Notes: generated by a model from the letters alone, not told the origin. Shown: positions 9,172-18,086, counted from the first letter of the stretch. The stretch: 59,530 nt of DNA from Streptomyces sp. WM6386 (GCF_000972385.1 NZ_JXTE01000059.1:1-59530), one strand, 5' to 3'. Translations and numbers: made by a program.

Positions 9172-9909
9172 GTGTCGACGCCGTTCTATGTCTCCCCCCA
9201 GCAGGCGATGGCCGACCGGGCGGAGTACGCCCGCAAGGGCATCGCCCGCGGTCGCAGCCTGGTCGTGCTGCAGTATGCCGACGGCATTGTCTTCGTCGGT
9301 GAGAATCCGTCCCGTGCGCTGCACAAGTTCAGCGAGATCTATGACCGGATCGGCTTCGCGGCGGCCGGCAAGTACAACGAGTACGAGAATCTGCGGATCG
9401 GTGGTGTGCGCTACGCGGATCTGCGTGGGTACACCTATGACCGTGATGACGTGACCGCCCGTGGTCTGGCCAATGTCTATGCCCAGACGCTGGGCACGAT
9501 CTTCTCCAGTGCGGCCGAGAAGCCGTACGAGGTGGAGCTGGTCGTCGCCGAGGTGGGTGAGACGCCCGAGGGCGACCAGATCTATCGGCTGCCGCATGAC
9601 GGTTCGATCGTGGACGAGCACGGTTCGGTCGCGGTGGGTGGCAATGCCGAGCAGATCAGTGGCTATCTCGATCAGCGTCATCAGGACGGCATGAGCCTCG
9701 CCGAGGCCCTCAAGCTGGCTGTCCAGGCCTTGTCCCGGGACACCAACGGCACGGAGCGGGAGATTCCCGCCGAGCGTCTGGAGGTGGCGGTGCTGGACCG
9801 TACGCGTCCGCAGCAGCGGAAGTTCAAGCGCATCGTGGGTCGTCAGCTCGACCGGCTTCTTGAGGCGGGCGGCGCGGCCACCGAGGCGGAGAGCTCCGAG
9901 GAGGAGTAG
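9172..9909 (+). CDS. prcA: 20S proteasome subunit alpha PrcA
   Basis: Non-catalytic alpha subunit that forms the outer gating rings and docks Arc through its GQYL tail. 245 residues; GTG at 9172 with AAAGGGA upstream. The N-terminus, [20 protein letters not shown], matches the actinobacterial alpha-subunit gate region, and [14 protein letters not shown] is the conserved H0-strand region. The C-terminus is acidic (EAESSEEE). Codons such as TAT and GAT are more frequent here than in arc. A bidirectional hairpin follows, then the convergent lacI gene. Confidence 0.98.
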   Translation: MSTPFYVSPQQAMADRAEYARKGIARGRSLVVLQYADGIVFVGENPSRALHKFSEIYDRIGFAAAGKYNEYENLRIGGVRYADLRGYTYDRDDVTARGLANVYAQTLGTIFSSAAEKPYEVELVVAEVGETPEGDQIYRLPHDGSIVDEHGSVAVGGNAEQISGYLDQRHQDGMSLAEALKLAVQALSRDTNGTEREIPAERLEVAVLDRTRPQQRKFKRIVGRQLDRLLEAGGAATEAESSEEE

Positions 9910-9934
9910 TCCCGCGTCTCACCTCGTCCTTGTG

Positions 9935-9966
9935 TGTGCCCCGGCCGTTGACTCGGCCGGGGCACA
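9935..9966. terminator. Bidirectional terminator between prcA and lacI
   Basis: Perfect 13-bp arms at 9935-9947 and 9954-9966 around TTGACT. It serves the two convergent genes. Confidence 0.8.
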
Positions 9967-9972
9967 GCGCGT

Positions 9973-10989
9973 TCAGGGGGCGGTGGGGGGTGCGGTGGAG
10001 CCTCGTACGACCAGTTCGACGGGGATGTCGCCTGCGTCGGGTGTGTGGCCCTCCAGGACGGCCAGCAGGGCGCGCATGCCGTGCTCGCCGAACAGTTCGG
10101 CGTCGAGTCGTACGGTGGTCAGTTCGGGGTCGAGGGCGGCGGCGAGGGCGATGTCGTCGACGCCGGTGACGGAGACGTCGTCGGGGATGCGCAGGCCTTG
10201 TCGGCGTAGGGCTTTGTAGGCGCCGGCGGCCAGTTTGTCGTCGTCGCAGATCACGGCGGTGGGGTGGGGGCCGGGTGTGTGGAGGGCTGTCTCCGTGGCT
10301 GTCAGGGCGCCTTCGATGGACATGGGGGTGTGTGCTGTGTGCAGTGAGGTGCCAGGCACTGTTGCGAGGCGTGCGGCGAGTTCGCGTGCGCGTACCTCGA
10401 AGGTCCAGGAGGGGATGTCGGCGGCCAGGTGCAGGAAGCGTCGGTGTCCGAGGTTCAGGAGGTGGTCGGCGACCTGGCGGGTGCCGTCGGCGATGTCGAG
10501 GTTCACGGTGGCCGCGCCCAGGCTGCCGTGGGGGTCGCTGTCGAGCATCACGAGGGGGAGTTGGTCGCCGCGGATGGCGGTGAGGGCGTCGGCGGCCATG
10601 GAGGAGGCGAGGACGCCGTCGAGGGCGGCCTGGGCGGAGGCGAAGGGGTTTTTGGCGGGGCCGACGCCTTCGGGGGAGGGGTACAGGAGGACGCCGAAGC
10701 CGTGTGCGGCGGCGATGCGTGCGGCGCCGGTGTAGACGCCTGCGAAGAATTCCGTGGTGAGGGCGGGGACGACGAGCAGGACGGTGCGGGTGCGGCCGAG
10801 GCGGAGGTTGCGGGCGGCGAGGTTGGGTCGGTAGCCGAGTTCGTGGGCGGCTCGGCGTACCCGTTCCGCTGTGGCTTCGGAGACTCGGCCTCGCCATTTG
10901 TCGCCGAGGACCAGGGAGACGGCGGCCTGGGAGACGCCGACGGCTTGGGCGACGTCGCGGCTGGTGGGGCGTGCGCTGCCTCGTGCCAC
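9973..10989 (-). CDS. LacI-family transcriptional regulator
   Basis: 338 residues. The N-terminal HTH begins TSRDVAQAVGVSQAAVSLVLG with the LacI hinge region NLAARNLRLGRT; the periplasmic-binding-protein-like effector domain follows (LLVVPALTTEFFAGVYTGA, DDVSVTGVDDIALA). I chose the GTG at 10989 because GAAGGAG lies 7 bases upstream and it gives a normal LacI N-terminus; frames to 11031 or 11076 run into the operator. It is divergent from an MFS gene, so it probably represses the transporter and itself through the inverted repeat at 11034-11060. Ligand unknown; the N-terminal region and hinge are ordinary for sugar or nucleoside sensors. Confidence 0.9.
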   Translation of the reverse strand: MARGSARPTSRDVAQAVGVSQAAVSLVLGDKWRGRVSEATAERVRRAAHELGYRPNLAARNLRLGRTRTVLLVVPALTTEFFAGVYTGAARIAAAHGFGVLLYPSPEGVGPAKNPFASAQAALDGVLASSMAADALTAIRGDQLPLVMLDSDPHGSLGAATVNLDIADGTRQVADHLLNLGHRRFLHLAADIPSWTFEVRARELAARLATVPGTSLHTAHTPMSIEGALTATETALHTPGPHPTAVICDDDKLAAGAYKALRRQGLRIPDDVSVTGVDDIALAAALDPELTTVRLDAELFGEHGMRALLAVLEGHTPDAGDIPVELVVRGSTAPPTAP

Positions 10990-11033
10990 CGGCTGGCTGC
11001 TCCTTCGTCTGGACTCGTCGTCAGCGCACATGG

Positions 11034-11060
11034 TACGTATGACGGAGGACGTTATACGTA
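11034..11060. promoter_or_regulatory. Inverted-repeat operator between lacI and MFS genes
   Basis: Arms TACGTATGACG (11034-11044) and CGTTATACGTA (11050-11060) are 11 bp with one mismatch around a 5-base centre. It lies 45 bases upstream of the lacI GTG and 49 bases before the MFS ATG, the expected place for a LacI-type site. Confidence 0.65.
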
Positions 11061-11108
11061 AAACCTCATGCGTCACCGGCGCACGTCACGGCACGGGAAG
11101 GGCGGGAC

Positions 11109-12368
11109 ATGGCCGCGGGATACCTGGAGATCCTCAGGGCGAGGCACGCCACGCGGTTGCTGGTCGGCACTCTCGTGGGCAGGCTGCCGAACGCCACCGC
11201 CGCCATCGCGATCGTGCTGTTCGTGCGTGCGGAGGGCGGCTCGTACAGCCTCGCCGGGGCGTTCGCGGCGGTCTACGGTGTCGCCAACGCCGTCGGGCAG
11301 CCCGTGCTGGGCCGGCTGGTGGACCTGCACGGCCAGCCCCGTGTCCAGCTGCCCGCGGCGATCGCCTCCGCCCTCGCGATGGCTGCCTTCGCGTTCATCG
11401 GCCCTGACAGGCTCGCGGCCGCCTGTGTCGCCGTGGCCGTCGCCGGGCTTTTCACGCCGCCGCTGGAGGGCGGACTGCGGGCGTTGTGGCCGAGTGTTCT
11501 GCGCAAGGAGGGGCAGGTGCACACGGCGTACGCGATGGACGCCGTGGCGCAGGAAGTCATGTTCACCCTCGGGCCGTTGCTGGTGACGGTGTGCACGTCG
11601 TTGTGGTCGGCCCGGGCCGCCTTGCTGGTCCTGAACGTCATCGGGGTGCTGGGCGCGCTGTCCGTGGTCGTCTCGCGGCCGTCGCGCGCGTGGCGATCTG
11701 CGCCGCGCGAGGCGCACTGGCTCGGCGCGCTGCGCTCGCCCGGACTGCTGGCGCTGCTGGGCGCGTTCCTGTTCGTCGGCATCGCGCTCGGGTCCATCAC
11801 GGTCGCTTCGGTGCCGTACGCCGACGACCACGGCGGCGACGTGGTGTACGGCTGGCTGATGGCGGCGATCGGTCTGGGCGCCCTCGTCGGCGGCACCGTG
11901 TACGGCGCGCGGCAGTGGACCGGCGAGCCGGCGCGTCGACTACAGGTGCTGGTGGCCCTGCTGGCGGTGTGTTACCTGCCGTTGCTGCTGATGCCCGGCG
12001 CGGTCGCCATGGTGCTGCTGACCGTGGTCGCCGGGGTGTTCCTCGCGCCCGCCATCGCCTGTGCCTTCGTGCTGGTCGACCATCACGCGCCGCGGGGCAC
12101 GGTCACCGAGGCTTTCTCCTGGCTTGTGACGACGTTCACCGTGGGTGCCTCGGTCGGAACGGGCGTCGCGGGGCCGGTCGTAGAGGCCGGAGGGGCGTTG
12201 TGGGGGTTCGCCGTGCCGGGTGTCGCGGGGGGTGTCTCCCTGCTTGTTCTGCTGGCCACCGGACGGGTCCTCGCAGCTCCTGGTGGGCGGGGGGTGGTTG
12301 CGGCTTCATCGGAAAATGATCCAAACCGTGCCGTCGAACCCCGTTTCAGCACAGGGGATCGGGCGTAA
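11109..12368 (+). CDS. MFS transporter
   Basis: 419-residue membrane protein with about 12 hydrophobic segments, of the major facilitator superfamily; drug-efflux-like permeases are the nearest type I recognise (VGRLPNATAAIAIVLFVRAEGGSYSLAGAFA, then LGRLVDLHGQPR, the loop 2-3 motif region). ATG at 11109 with AAGGGCGGGAC upstream. The substrate cannot be read from sequence. It is divergent from lacI and likely controlled by it. It ends only 9 bases before pafA, and its TAA stop overlaps the predicted pafA -10 element. Confidence 0.87.
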   Translation: MAAGYLEILRARHATRLLVGTLVGRLPNATAAIAIVLFVRAEGGSYSLAGAFAAVYGVANAVGQPVLGRLVDLHGQPRVQLPAAIASALAMAAFAFIGPDRLAAACVAVAVAGLFTPPLEGGLRALWPSVLRKEGQVHTAYAMDAVAQEVMFTLGPLLVTVCTSLWSARAALLVLNVIGVLGALSVVVSRPSRAWRSAPREAHWLGALRSPGLLALLGAFLFVGIALGSITVASVPYADDHGGDVVYGWLMAAIGLGALVGGTVYGARQWTGEPARRLQVLVALLAVCYLPLLLMPGAVAMVLLTVVAGVFLAPAIACAFVLVDHHAPRGTVTEAFSWLVTTFTVGASVGTGVAGPVVEAGGALWGFAVPGVAGGVSLLVLLATGRVLAAPGGRGVVAASSENDPNRAVEPRFSTGDRA

Positions 12369-12371
12369 TGT
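12344..12371 (+). promoter_or_regulatory. Candidate leaderless pafA promoter inside the MFS gene end
   Basis: TTTCAG (12344-12349), 16 bases, TAATGT (12366-12371), then 6 bases to the pafA ATG. pafA has no Shine-Dalgarno sequence nearby, so a leaderless transcript is predicted in addition to any read-through from the MFS gene. Confidence 0.5.
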
Positions 12372-12377
12372 TCAGTC

Positions 12378-13739
12378 ATGGACCGCCGCATTTTCGGGCT
12401 GGAGAACGAGTACGGCGTCACGTGTACGTTCAGGGGACAGCGACGCCTGTCTCCCGACGAGGTGGCGCGGTACCTCTTCCGCCGTGTCGTGTCATGGGGC
12501 CGCAGCAGCAATGTCTTTCTGCGAAACGGCGCCCGCCTCTATCTCGATGTCGGGTCACATCCGGAATACGCGACTCCCGAATGTGACAACGTGACGGAAC
12601 TGGTCACGCACGACAAAGCAGGCGAGCGCATTCTCGAAGGACTCCTGGTGGACGCCGAACGACGCCTGCACGAGGAAGGAATCGCGGGCGACGTCTACCT
12701 CTTCAAGAACAACACGGACTCGGCCGGAAACTCCTACGGGTGCCACGAGAACTATCTCGTCGCCCGCCACGGGGAGTTCTCCCGGCTCGCGGACATCCTC
12801 ATTCCCTTCCTTGTCACCCGCCAGCTGCTCTGTGGCGCAGGCAAGGTTCTGCAGACCCCGCGTGGTGCCGTGTACTGCGTCAGCCAGCGGGCCGAGCACA
12901 TCTGGGAGGGCGTCTCCTCGGCGACGACGCGTTCCCGGCCGATCATCAACACGCGCGACGAACCGCACGCCGACGCCGAGCGTTACCGCCGCCTGCATGT
13001 CATCGTGGGCGACTCGAACATGTCCGAGACGACCATGCTCCTCAAGGTCGGCGCGACCGACCTCGTGCTGCGCATGATCGAGGCGGGCACCGTGATGCGC
13101 GACCTGACGCTGGAGAACCCGATCCGGGCCATCCGCGAGGTCAGCCATGACATCACCGGCCGGCGCAAGGTGCGTCTGGCCAGTGGCCGGGAGGCCTCCG
13201 CGCTGGAGGTGCAGCGCGAGTACTACGAGAAGGCCGTGGACTTCGTGGAGCGCCGCGGCATCCGTACCGGAACGGTCGAGCAGGTCCTGGAGCTGTGGGG
13301 CCGGGTGCTGGACTCGATCGAGGCCGAGGACCTCGACCGGATCGGCACCGAGATCGACTGGGTCATGAAGTACAAGCTCATCGAGCGGTACCGGGCCAAG
13401 CACAACATGACCATGTCCCACCCGCGGGTCGCGCAGATAGACCTCGCGTATCACGACATTCACCGTCGTCGTGGTCTCTACTACCTTCTGGAGAGGAAGG
13501 GTCAAGCAGCCCGTATCTGCAACGACTTGAAGATCTTCGAGGGCAAGTCGGTGCCCCCGCAGACCACTCGGGCCCGTCTTCGCGGTGACTTCATCCGCCG
13601 GGCTCAGGAACAGCGCCGGGACTTCACGGTCGACTGGGTGCATCTCAAGCTCAACGACCAGGCCCAGCGCACGGTGTTGTGCAAGGACCCGTTCCGTTCG
13701 GTCGACGACCGGGTCGAGAAGCTGATCGCCGGTATGTGA
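12378..13739 (+). CDS. pafA: Pup-protein ligase PafA
   Basis: ATP-dependent ligase that attaches the C-terminal Glu of deamidated Pup to substrate lysines. 453 residues, the family length. FGLENEYG at the N-terminus holds the catalytic Glu; [10 protein letters not shown] and [17 protein letters not shown] are shared with Dop; the Dop loop is absent. The gene stands apart from arc-dop-pup-prcBA, behind lacI-MFS, and ahead of FKBP and pafBC genes. The ATG is 6 bases after a TAATGT element. Confidence 0.98.
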   Translation: MDRRIFGLENEYGVTCTFRGQRRLSPDEVARYLFRRVVSWGRSSNVFLRNGARLYLDVGSHPEYATPECDNVTELVTHDKAGERILEGLLVDAERRLHEEGIAGDVYLFKNNTDSAGNSYGCHENYLVARHGEFSRLADILIPFLVTRQLLCGAGKVLQTPRGAVYCVSQRAEHIWEGVSSATTRSRPIINTRDEPHADAERYRRLHVIVGDSNMSETTMLLKVGATDLVLRMIEAGTVMRDLTLENPIRAIREVSHDITGRRKVRLASGREASALEVQREYYEKAVDFVERRGIRTGTVEQVLELWGRVLDSIEAEDLDRIGTEIDWVMKYKLIERYRAKHNMTMSHPRVAQIDLAYHDIHRRRGLYYLLERKGQAARICNDLKIFEGKSVPPQTTRARLRGDFIRRAQEQRRDFTVDWVHLKLNDQAQRTVLCKDPFRSVDDRVEKLIAGM

Positions 13740-13744
13740 GCAAT

Positions 13745-13770
13745 GCGTTCCGGATCGCCTTCCGGAACGC
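13745..13770. terminator. First hairpin after pafA
   Basis: Perfect 9-bp arms (13745-13753 and 13762-13770) around an 8-base loop, 6 bases after the pafA stop. Confidence 0.5.
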
Positions 13771-13775
13771 CACAC

Positions 13776-13810
13776 GGGCGCCGTACGTTATCCGTACGGC
13801 GCCCTTCTCA
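13776..13810 (+). terminator. Second, stronger terminator hairpin after pafA
   Basis: Perfect 12-bp arms (13776-13787, 13793-13804) with a 5-base loop, followed by TTCTCA. It stacks behind the first hairpin to end pafA transcription. Confidence 0.75.
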
Positions 13811-13867
13811 CGCCGTAGAGTTGCGCGCACGCCATCCACAAGATCGACCGATTACGAGGCTCTTACC

Positions 13868-14872
13868 GTGCGCCGACGCTCACTACTGATTGCCGTACCC
13901 GCAGGAATGGCCACGCTCGCCGCGTGCAACGAGGACGACGGGGCGAGTTCGGCGGAGAGCGGCGACAGCGCGTCGCCGTCCGCCTCGGCCACGTCCGGCG
14001 CGCCGGCGCCGAAGATCGTGGACGGGCCGCTGCCGGCGATCACCGCGGGCGCGAAGTTCGGTGAGAAGCCCACCGTCGCCAAGGGCAGCGGTGACCCGTC
14101 CGGCCAGCTCGCGGTGAAGACGCTCATCGCGGGCAACGGCCGGACGGCCGCGGAGGGCGACTTCCTCGTGGCGAACTACCTCGGCCAGATCTGGGACACG
14201 GCCAAGGTCTTCGACAACTCCTTCGACCGGGGCGCCGCGCTCGCCATCCAGCTCGCGCAGGCCGGTGTCATCGACGGCTGGCGGTACGCCCTGGTCGGCA
14301 GGAAGGTCGGCAGCCGCGTCGAGTTCTCCGTCCCGCCCACCTGGGGCTATGGCAAGGCGGGCTACGCGGAGGGTGGCATCAAGGGCACCGACACGCTGGT
14401 GTTCGTGGTGGACATGAAGGGTGTGTACCCGGTCACGAGCTCCGCCAAGGGCACGGACGTGGCGCAGGACGACGTCGATCTGCCCAAGGTGGGTACGAAC
14501 ACGGACGGCAAGGCGCCCTCCGTCGAGATCCCCAAGAAGGATGCGCCGAACAAGCTCGTGTCGGCCTATGTCATCGAGGGTGACGGCGAGGAGGCCGCGG
14601 CCGACAGCAGTCTGCTCGTGCAGTACAAGGGGGTGCTGTGGGACTCCGGCAAGGAGTTCGACTCGACGTATGCCAGGAAGACCCTGACGTCGTTCTCGCT
14701 GGACGGCGTCGTCAAGGGCTGGAAGCAGGGTCTGACCGGCAAGAAGGTCGGCAGTCGCGTTCTCATCGTCATCCCGCCGGCCCTGGGCTACGGCGACAAC
14801 CCGCCGAGCGGCAGCGGCATCGAGAAGGACTCGACGCTGGTCTTCACGGTCGACATCCTGGCGAAGCTCTGA
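13868..14872 (+). CDS. Lipoprotein with two FKBP-type peptidyl-prolyl isomerase domains
   Basis: 334 residues from the GTG at 13868. The N-terminus has a basic start (RRRS), a hydrophobic core and lipobox TLAAC with the lipidated Cys at residue 20, so the protein is membrane-anchored outside the cell. A Ser/Ala-rich linker precedes two FKBP folds: about residues 85-180 (GDFLVANYLGQIWDTAKVFDNS) and 235-334 (SLLVQYKGVLWDSGKEFDST ... LGYGDNPPSGSGI). The first domain departs from consensus in its last loop; the second keeps the usual VIPPALGYG region. It is followed 60 bases on by a single-domain cytoplasmic FKBP. Probably helps fold secreted proteins. Confidence 0.9.
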   Translation: MRRRSLLIAVPAGMATLAACNEDDGASSAESGDSASPSASATSGAPAPKIVDGPLPAITAGAKFGEKPTVAKGSGDPSGQLAVKTLIAGNGRTAAEGDFLVANYLGQIWDTAKVFDNSFDRGAALAIQLAQAGVIDGWRYALVGRKVGSRVEFSVPPTWGYGKAGYAEGGIKGTDTLVFVVDMKGVYPVTSSAKGTDVAQDDVDLPKVGTNTDGKAPSVEIPKKDAPNKLVSAYVIEGDGEEAAADSSLLVQYKGVLWDSGKEFDSTYARKTLTSFSLDGVVKGWKQGLTGKKVGSRVLIVIPPALGYGDNPPSGSGIEKDSTLVFTVDILAKL

Positions 14873-14932
14873 CCCCCTCGGGGTGTAAGACTGTGTGGGT
14901 TGCCTTTCCGCAGACAAGCAGGAGCTAGAGAC

Positions 14933-15304
14933 GTGAGCATCGAGAAGCCCGAGATCGACTTCCCTGAGGGCGAAGCCCCGGCGGACCTCGAGATCAAGGA
15001 CATCTGGGAGGGTGACGGCGAGGTCGCGCAGGCCGGTCAGAACGTGACCGTGCACTACGTGGGCGTTGCCTTCAGCACCGGCGAGGAGTTCGACGCCAGC
15101 TGGAACCGTGGTACGCCGTTCAAGTTCCCCCTCGGTGGCGGCCGCGTCATCAAGGGCTGGGACCTCGGCGTGCAGGGCATGAAGGTCGGCGGCCGTCGTC
15201 AGCTGACGATCCCCGCGCACCTCGCTTACGGCAACCAGAGCCCGACCCCGGCCATCAAGCCGGGTGAGACGCTGATCTTCGTCGTCGACCTGGTCGGCGT
15301 CTGA
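14933..15304 (+). CDS. Cytoplasmic FKBP-type peptidyl-prolyl cis-trans isomerase
   Basis: 123 residues, one FKBP domain, no signal peptide. Conserved strand and active-site motifs: VTVHYVGVAFSTGEEFDASW, VIKGWDLGVQGMKVGGRR, IPAHLAYGNQ. GTG at 14933 with AGGAG about 9 bases upstream; the upstream in-frame TTG is not needed. Catalyses proline isomerisation in protein folding. Probably co-expressed with the lipoprotein FKBP just upstream, since no terminator separates them; a terminator follows. Confidence 0.95.
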   Translation: MSIEKPEIDFPEGEAPADLEIKDIWEGDGEVAQAGQNVTVHYVGVAFSTGEEFDASWNRGTPFKFPLGGGRVIKGWDLGVQGMKVGGRRQLTIPAHLAYGNQSPTPAIKPGETLIFVVDLVGV

Positions 15305-15332
15305 TCGTCGTACGATCACTGTCGATCATCTG

Positions 15333-15369
15333 GGGTCCATGCCTGTCCGGGCATGGGCCCTCGGCTTTT
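15333..15369 (+). terminator. Intrinsic terminator after the FKBP genes
   Basis: Arms 15334-15343 and 15350-15359 pair over 10 bp with one G-U around a 6-base loop, followed by CTCGGCTTTT. Confidence 0.75.
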
Positions 15370-15433
15370 GCCACGCCACTGCGGGGCGGTACGGTCATCG
15401 TCAGTAAGCACCATAGGGAGGCGAAGGGCGTCG

Positions 15434-16387
15434 ATGGCCATTGCCAAGGCCGAGCGGCTGATGAACCTGGCGCTGTGTCTGCTGGGGACGCGCAGGCCGC
15501 TGAGCAAGCGTGAGCTGCGTCAGTCCATCGAGGCCTACCTGGAAGCGAATTCGGACGACAGCTTCAACCGGATGTTCGAGCGCGACAAGGACGATCTGCG
15601 CGAACTCGGGCTCGTCATCGAGACCGTGGAGAACCTCGACGGCGACGTCGGTTACCTCGCCCGCCGCGACAGCAACCGGCTGCCTCCCGTCACCCTCGAC
15701 GCCGAGGAGGCCGCCGCCCTCGGTCTCGCCGCCAAGGTGTGGCAGCAGGCGCGGCTCGCGGGCGCGGCCAGTGGCGCCCTGCAGAAGCTGCGTGCGGCCG
15801 GGCTGCCCGAGGACTTCGACCCGTACGAGGCGCACGGCGCCCTCGAGCCGCGGATCCCCGTGCACGAGGCCGCGTTCGAGCCGCTGATGCTGGCCTGCCG
15901 CGACCGCCGTCCGGTCGTCTTCGAGTACCGCAAGGCCACCGCCGCGCACCCCGAGACCCGGCATGTCGAGCCGTGGGCGCTGGAGTGCTGGCGCGGCCAC
16001 TGGTATCTGGCCGGCTGGGACCGCGACCGGGGCGCCGAGCGGGTCTTCAGGCTGTCCCGGATCACCGGCAAGGTGCGTTCGCGCGGCGCCCGTTTCACCG
16101 CCGAGGTGCCGGACGTGGTGACCGTCCGCGAGACCGTCGCGAGCTGGGCGGGGGAGAGTGCCGACCGCAGTGCGCTGATCCGGCTGCGCGCGGGCGCCGG
16201 TTACCCGCTGCGGGCGAAGGCCGCCGCGGTGCGGGAACTGGGCGACGGGTGGGACGAGTTGGAGATTCCGTACGGCCATGGGCTGGACGCCTGGCTGGTG
16301 GAGTTCGGCCCGGACGTGGTCGTCCTGGAACCGGCCGAACTGCGGGCCGATGTGGTGGACCGGCTGCGTGCCGTGGCCAAGGGCTGA
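15434..16387 (+). CDS. pafB: WYL-domain transcriptional regulator PafB
   Basis: 317 residues from ATG 15434 (GGAGG 13 bases and GAAGGG 7 bases upstream). The N-terminal winged-HTH (AERLMNLALCLLGTRRPLSKRELRQ) precedes a central WYL domain (about 140-220; PWALECWRGHWYLAGWDRDRG) and a WCX-like C-terminal extension. In mycobacteria PafB and PafC act together as an activator of the LexA/RecA-independent DNA damage response; the names come from linkage to pafA. The same role here is inference. pafC starts 18 bases after the stop. Confidence 0.93.
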   Translation: MAIAKAERLMNLALCLLGTRRPLSKRELRQSIEAYLEANSDDSFNRMFERDKDDLRELGLVIETVENLDGDVGYLARRDSNRLPPVTLDAEEAAALGLAAKVWQQARLAGAASGALQKLRAAGLPEDFDPYEAHGALEPRIPVHEAAFEPLMLACRDRRPVVFEYRKATAAHPETRHVEPWALECWRGHWYLAGWDRDRGAERVFRLSRITGKVRSRGARFTAEVPDVVTVRETVASWAGESADRSALIRLRAGAGYPLRAKAAAVRELGDGWDELEIPYGHGLDAWLVEFGPDVVVLEPAELRADVVDRLRAVAKG

Positions 16388-16405
16388 GGGGGAGCGAGCA
16401 ACACA

Positions 16406-17446
16406 GTGGCAGGCAAACCGGTCAGGCCCGTCAACGCCATCGACCAGACCCGGCGGATGCTCTCCCTGGTGACCTATCTGAAGGAGCGGCCCGGCGCCCG
16501 TGTCGAGGACGTCGCCCGTGCCTTCGGGATCACCGAGGACGAGCTCGTCTCCGACCTCGACGTGCTGCCCATGTGCGGCACCAGCTTCCGCGGCGGCGAC
16601 CTCCTCGACATCGACACCGACGGCGAGCGCATCTGGTGGCACAACCCCGATGACGTCGCCGAGCCGCTGCGGCTCGCCGCCGACGAGGCCACCGCGCTGC
16701 TCGTCGCCGCCCGGGCCGTCTCGACCCTGCCCGGTCTGCGCGAGGGCGACCGGCAGGCGCTGCTGCGGGCCACGGCGAAGGTGGAGACCGCGGCGGGGGA
16801 GCAGGCGGGCGCCAGCTCCCGGCTGTCGGTGACCTTCGAGTCCGAGGGCGGGGTCTTCGCCGATGTCGACCGCGCGATCTCCGAGCGGCGCCGGCTGTGG
16901 ATCCGCTACTACTCACCCGCCCGCGACGAGGTCACCGAGCGCGAGATCGACCCGATCCGCCTGGTCAGCGTCGGTCACACCTACGTCGAGGCCTGGTGCC
17001 GCCGCTCCGAGGCACGCCGCACCTTCCGGCTCGACCGGGTCGCCGAGATCAAGATCCTCGACGAGCCGTCCGCGCCGCCCGAGATAGAGCTGCGGGACCT
17101 CTCGGAGGCGCTGGTGCAGCCGGCTGCCGAGGACCCGGAGGTCGTCGTCGAGGTGAGCCCGGGCGGGCGCTGGGTCGCCGAGTACTACCCGCACGACAGT
17201 GCGGATGAGCTCGCCGACGGCGGGCTGCGTATTACCCTGCGCACCCCCGACCCGACGTCCCTGCGGCGCCTGGCGCTGCGGCTCGGCCGCGACGGCCGTA
17301 TCGTCTCGCCGCCCGAGCTCGCCGACAGCGCCCGGCAGGCGGCCCGCGAGGCGCTGGCGGCGTACGACGGGGTCGAGACGCAGGGTTCACACCGAACTCA
17401 CACGAACGACGACGGGCAGTACGACAGGCAGGAGCAGGAGCTTTGA
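16406..17446 (+). CDS. pafC: WYL-domain transcriptional regulator PafC
   Basis: 346 residues from GTG 16406 (GGGGGAG about 10 bases upstream). Same layout as PafB: N-terminal HTH (TRRMLSLVTYLKERPGARVEDVARAFG), WYL domain near residues 155-215 (RRLWIRYYSPARDEVTEREI, VEAWCRRSEARRTFRLDR) and a C-terminal extension. Forms an obligate pair with PafB in mycobacteria. It lies 18 bases after pafB, and its last codons overlap the TTG start of a zinc-ribbon gene, so these three genes probably form one transcript. Confidence 0.93.
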   Translation: MAGKPVRPVNAIDQTRRMLSLVTYLKERPGARVEDVARAFGITEDELVSDLDVLPMCGTSFRGGDLLDIDTDGERIWWHNPDDVAEPLRLAADEATALLVAARAVSTLPGLREGDRQALLRATAKVETAAGEQAGASSRLSVTFESEGGVFADVDRAISERRRLWIRYYSPARDEVTEREIDPIRLVSVGHTYVEAWCRRSEARRTFRLDRVAEIKILDEPSAPPEIELRDLSEALVQPAAEDPEVVVEVSPGGRWVAEYYPHDSADELADGGLRITLRTPDPTSLRRLALRLGRDGRIVSPPELADSARQAAREALAAYDGVETQGSHRTHTNDDGQYDRQEQEL

Positions 17447-17736
17447 GCGAGTCGGCGGCGTCTGGTGTGCAGGGGATCTCGGTGGCGTCCGCGTTCTCGG
17501 GAATGCGGAGCGTCTCACCGATGGTGTTCCGGGCGGGCTGCCCGGACTGCCGCGGCCGGTTCGAGCTCGCCGCCGGGGCCCTGCGGCTGGTCGTCGGCGC
17601 CACCAGCAAGACCACCTTCTACTCCTTCACCTGCCCCGACTGCGCCGCCTCCGTCCGCAAGCCCGCGGGGGAGCGGATCGTCGAGCTGCTGACCGGGGGT
17701 GGGGTCAGCACCTTGCGGCTCCACTCCACCCTCTAG
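17443..17736 (+). CDS. Small zinc-ribbon protein coupled to pafBC
   Basis: 97 residues from a TTG that overlaps the pafC stop by 4 bases (TTGA), with AGGAGCAGGAG upstream in the pafC coding end. Two CPDC knuckles, at residues 33-36 (CPDCRGRFEL) and about 64-67 (CPDCAASVRK), form a treble-cleft or ribbon-type zinc site. No catalytic motif. Not recognised by name; streptomycete homologues are, to my recollection, uncharacterised. Tight coupling to pafC makes a role in the PafBC damage response possible but unproven. Confidence 0.8.
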   Translation: MSESAASGVQGISVASAFSGMRSVSPMVFRAGCPDCRGRFELAAGALRLVVGATSKTTFYSFTCPDCAASVRKPAGERIVELLTGGGVSTLRLHSTL

Positions 17737-17739
17737 GCT
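17734..17739 (+). promoter_or_regulatory. -10 element for the 64-residue membrane protein
   Basis: TAGGCT sits on the stop codon of the zinc-ribbon gene and ends 7 bases before the ATG at 17747; no Shine-Dalgarno sequence is present, so a leaderless start is predicted. Confidence 0.4.
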
Positions 17740-17746
17740 CGGCACC

Positions 17747-17941
17747 ATGTTCTGGCCGATGTTCGCGATCGCTGTGGGTTTCCTGGGACTCGTCGTGCTC
17801 GGAGTGCTCGCCGTGCGGGTGTTCCTGGAGGCGCAGCGGCTGGGCCGGCAGGTCGCGGACTCGGCGCAGCGCATCGGCCGGGCCGCGGAGGATCTGGAGC
17901 GGGCCGCGGTGAGTACCGCCCGCTCTGTGGACACGCTGTGA
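17747..17941 (+). CDS. 64-residue single-pass membrane protein
   Basis: One hydrophobic helix (about residues 2-24, WPMFAIAVGFLGLVVLGVL) followed by an amphipathic helix with regular Ala/Arg/Asp spacing (EAQRLGRQVADSAQRIGRAA) suited to a coiled coil. Lies 10 bases after the zinc-ribbon gene and 261 bases before tatA. Codon use is typical. Function unknown; small anchors of this shape often assemble with larger membrane partners, but nothing here names one. Confidence 0.65.
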   Translation: MFWPMFAIAVGFLGLVVLGVLAVRVFLEAQRLGRQVADSAQRIGRAAEDLERAAVSTARSVDTL

Positions 17942-18086
17942 GTCCTGCTGTGCACGGGATGTGAGTCCTGCGCCGGAAGCGTTTTGGGTCACTTCGCCCT
18001 GTCACCCCGGGGGGCCGGGCAGGTACGCTGCTGGTCGCGGACCGGAGAACGAGGCCCGGGTCGCGGTCCGGGAGTACGCACGGGGA

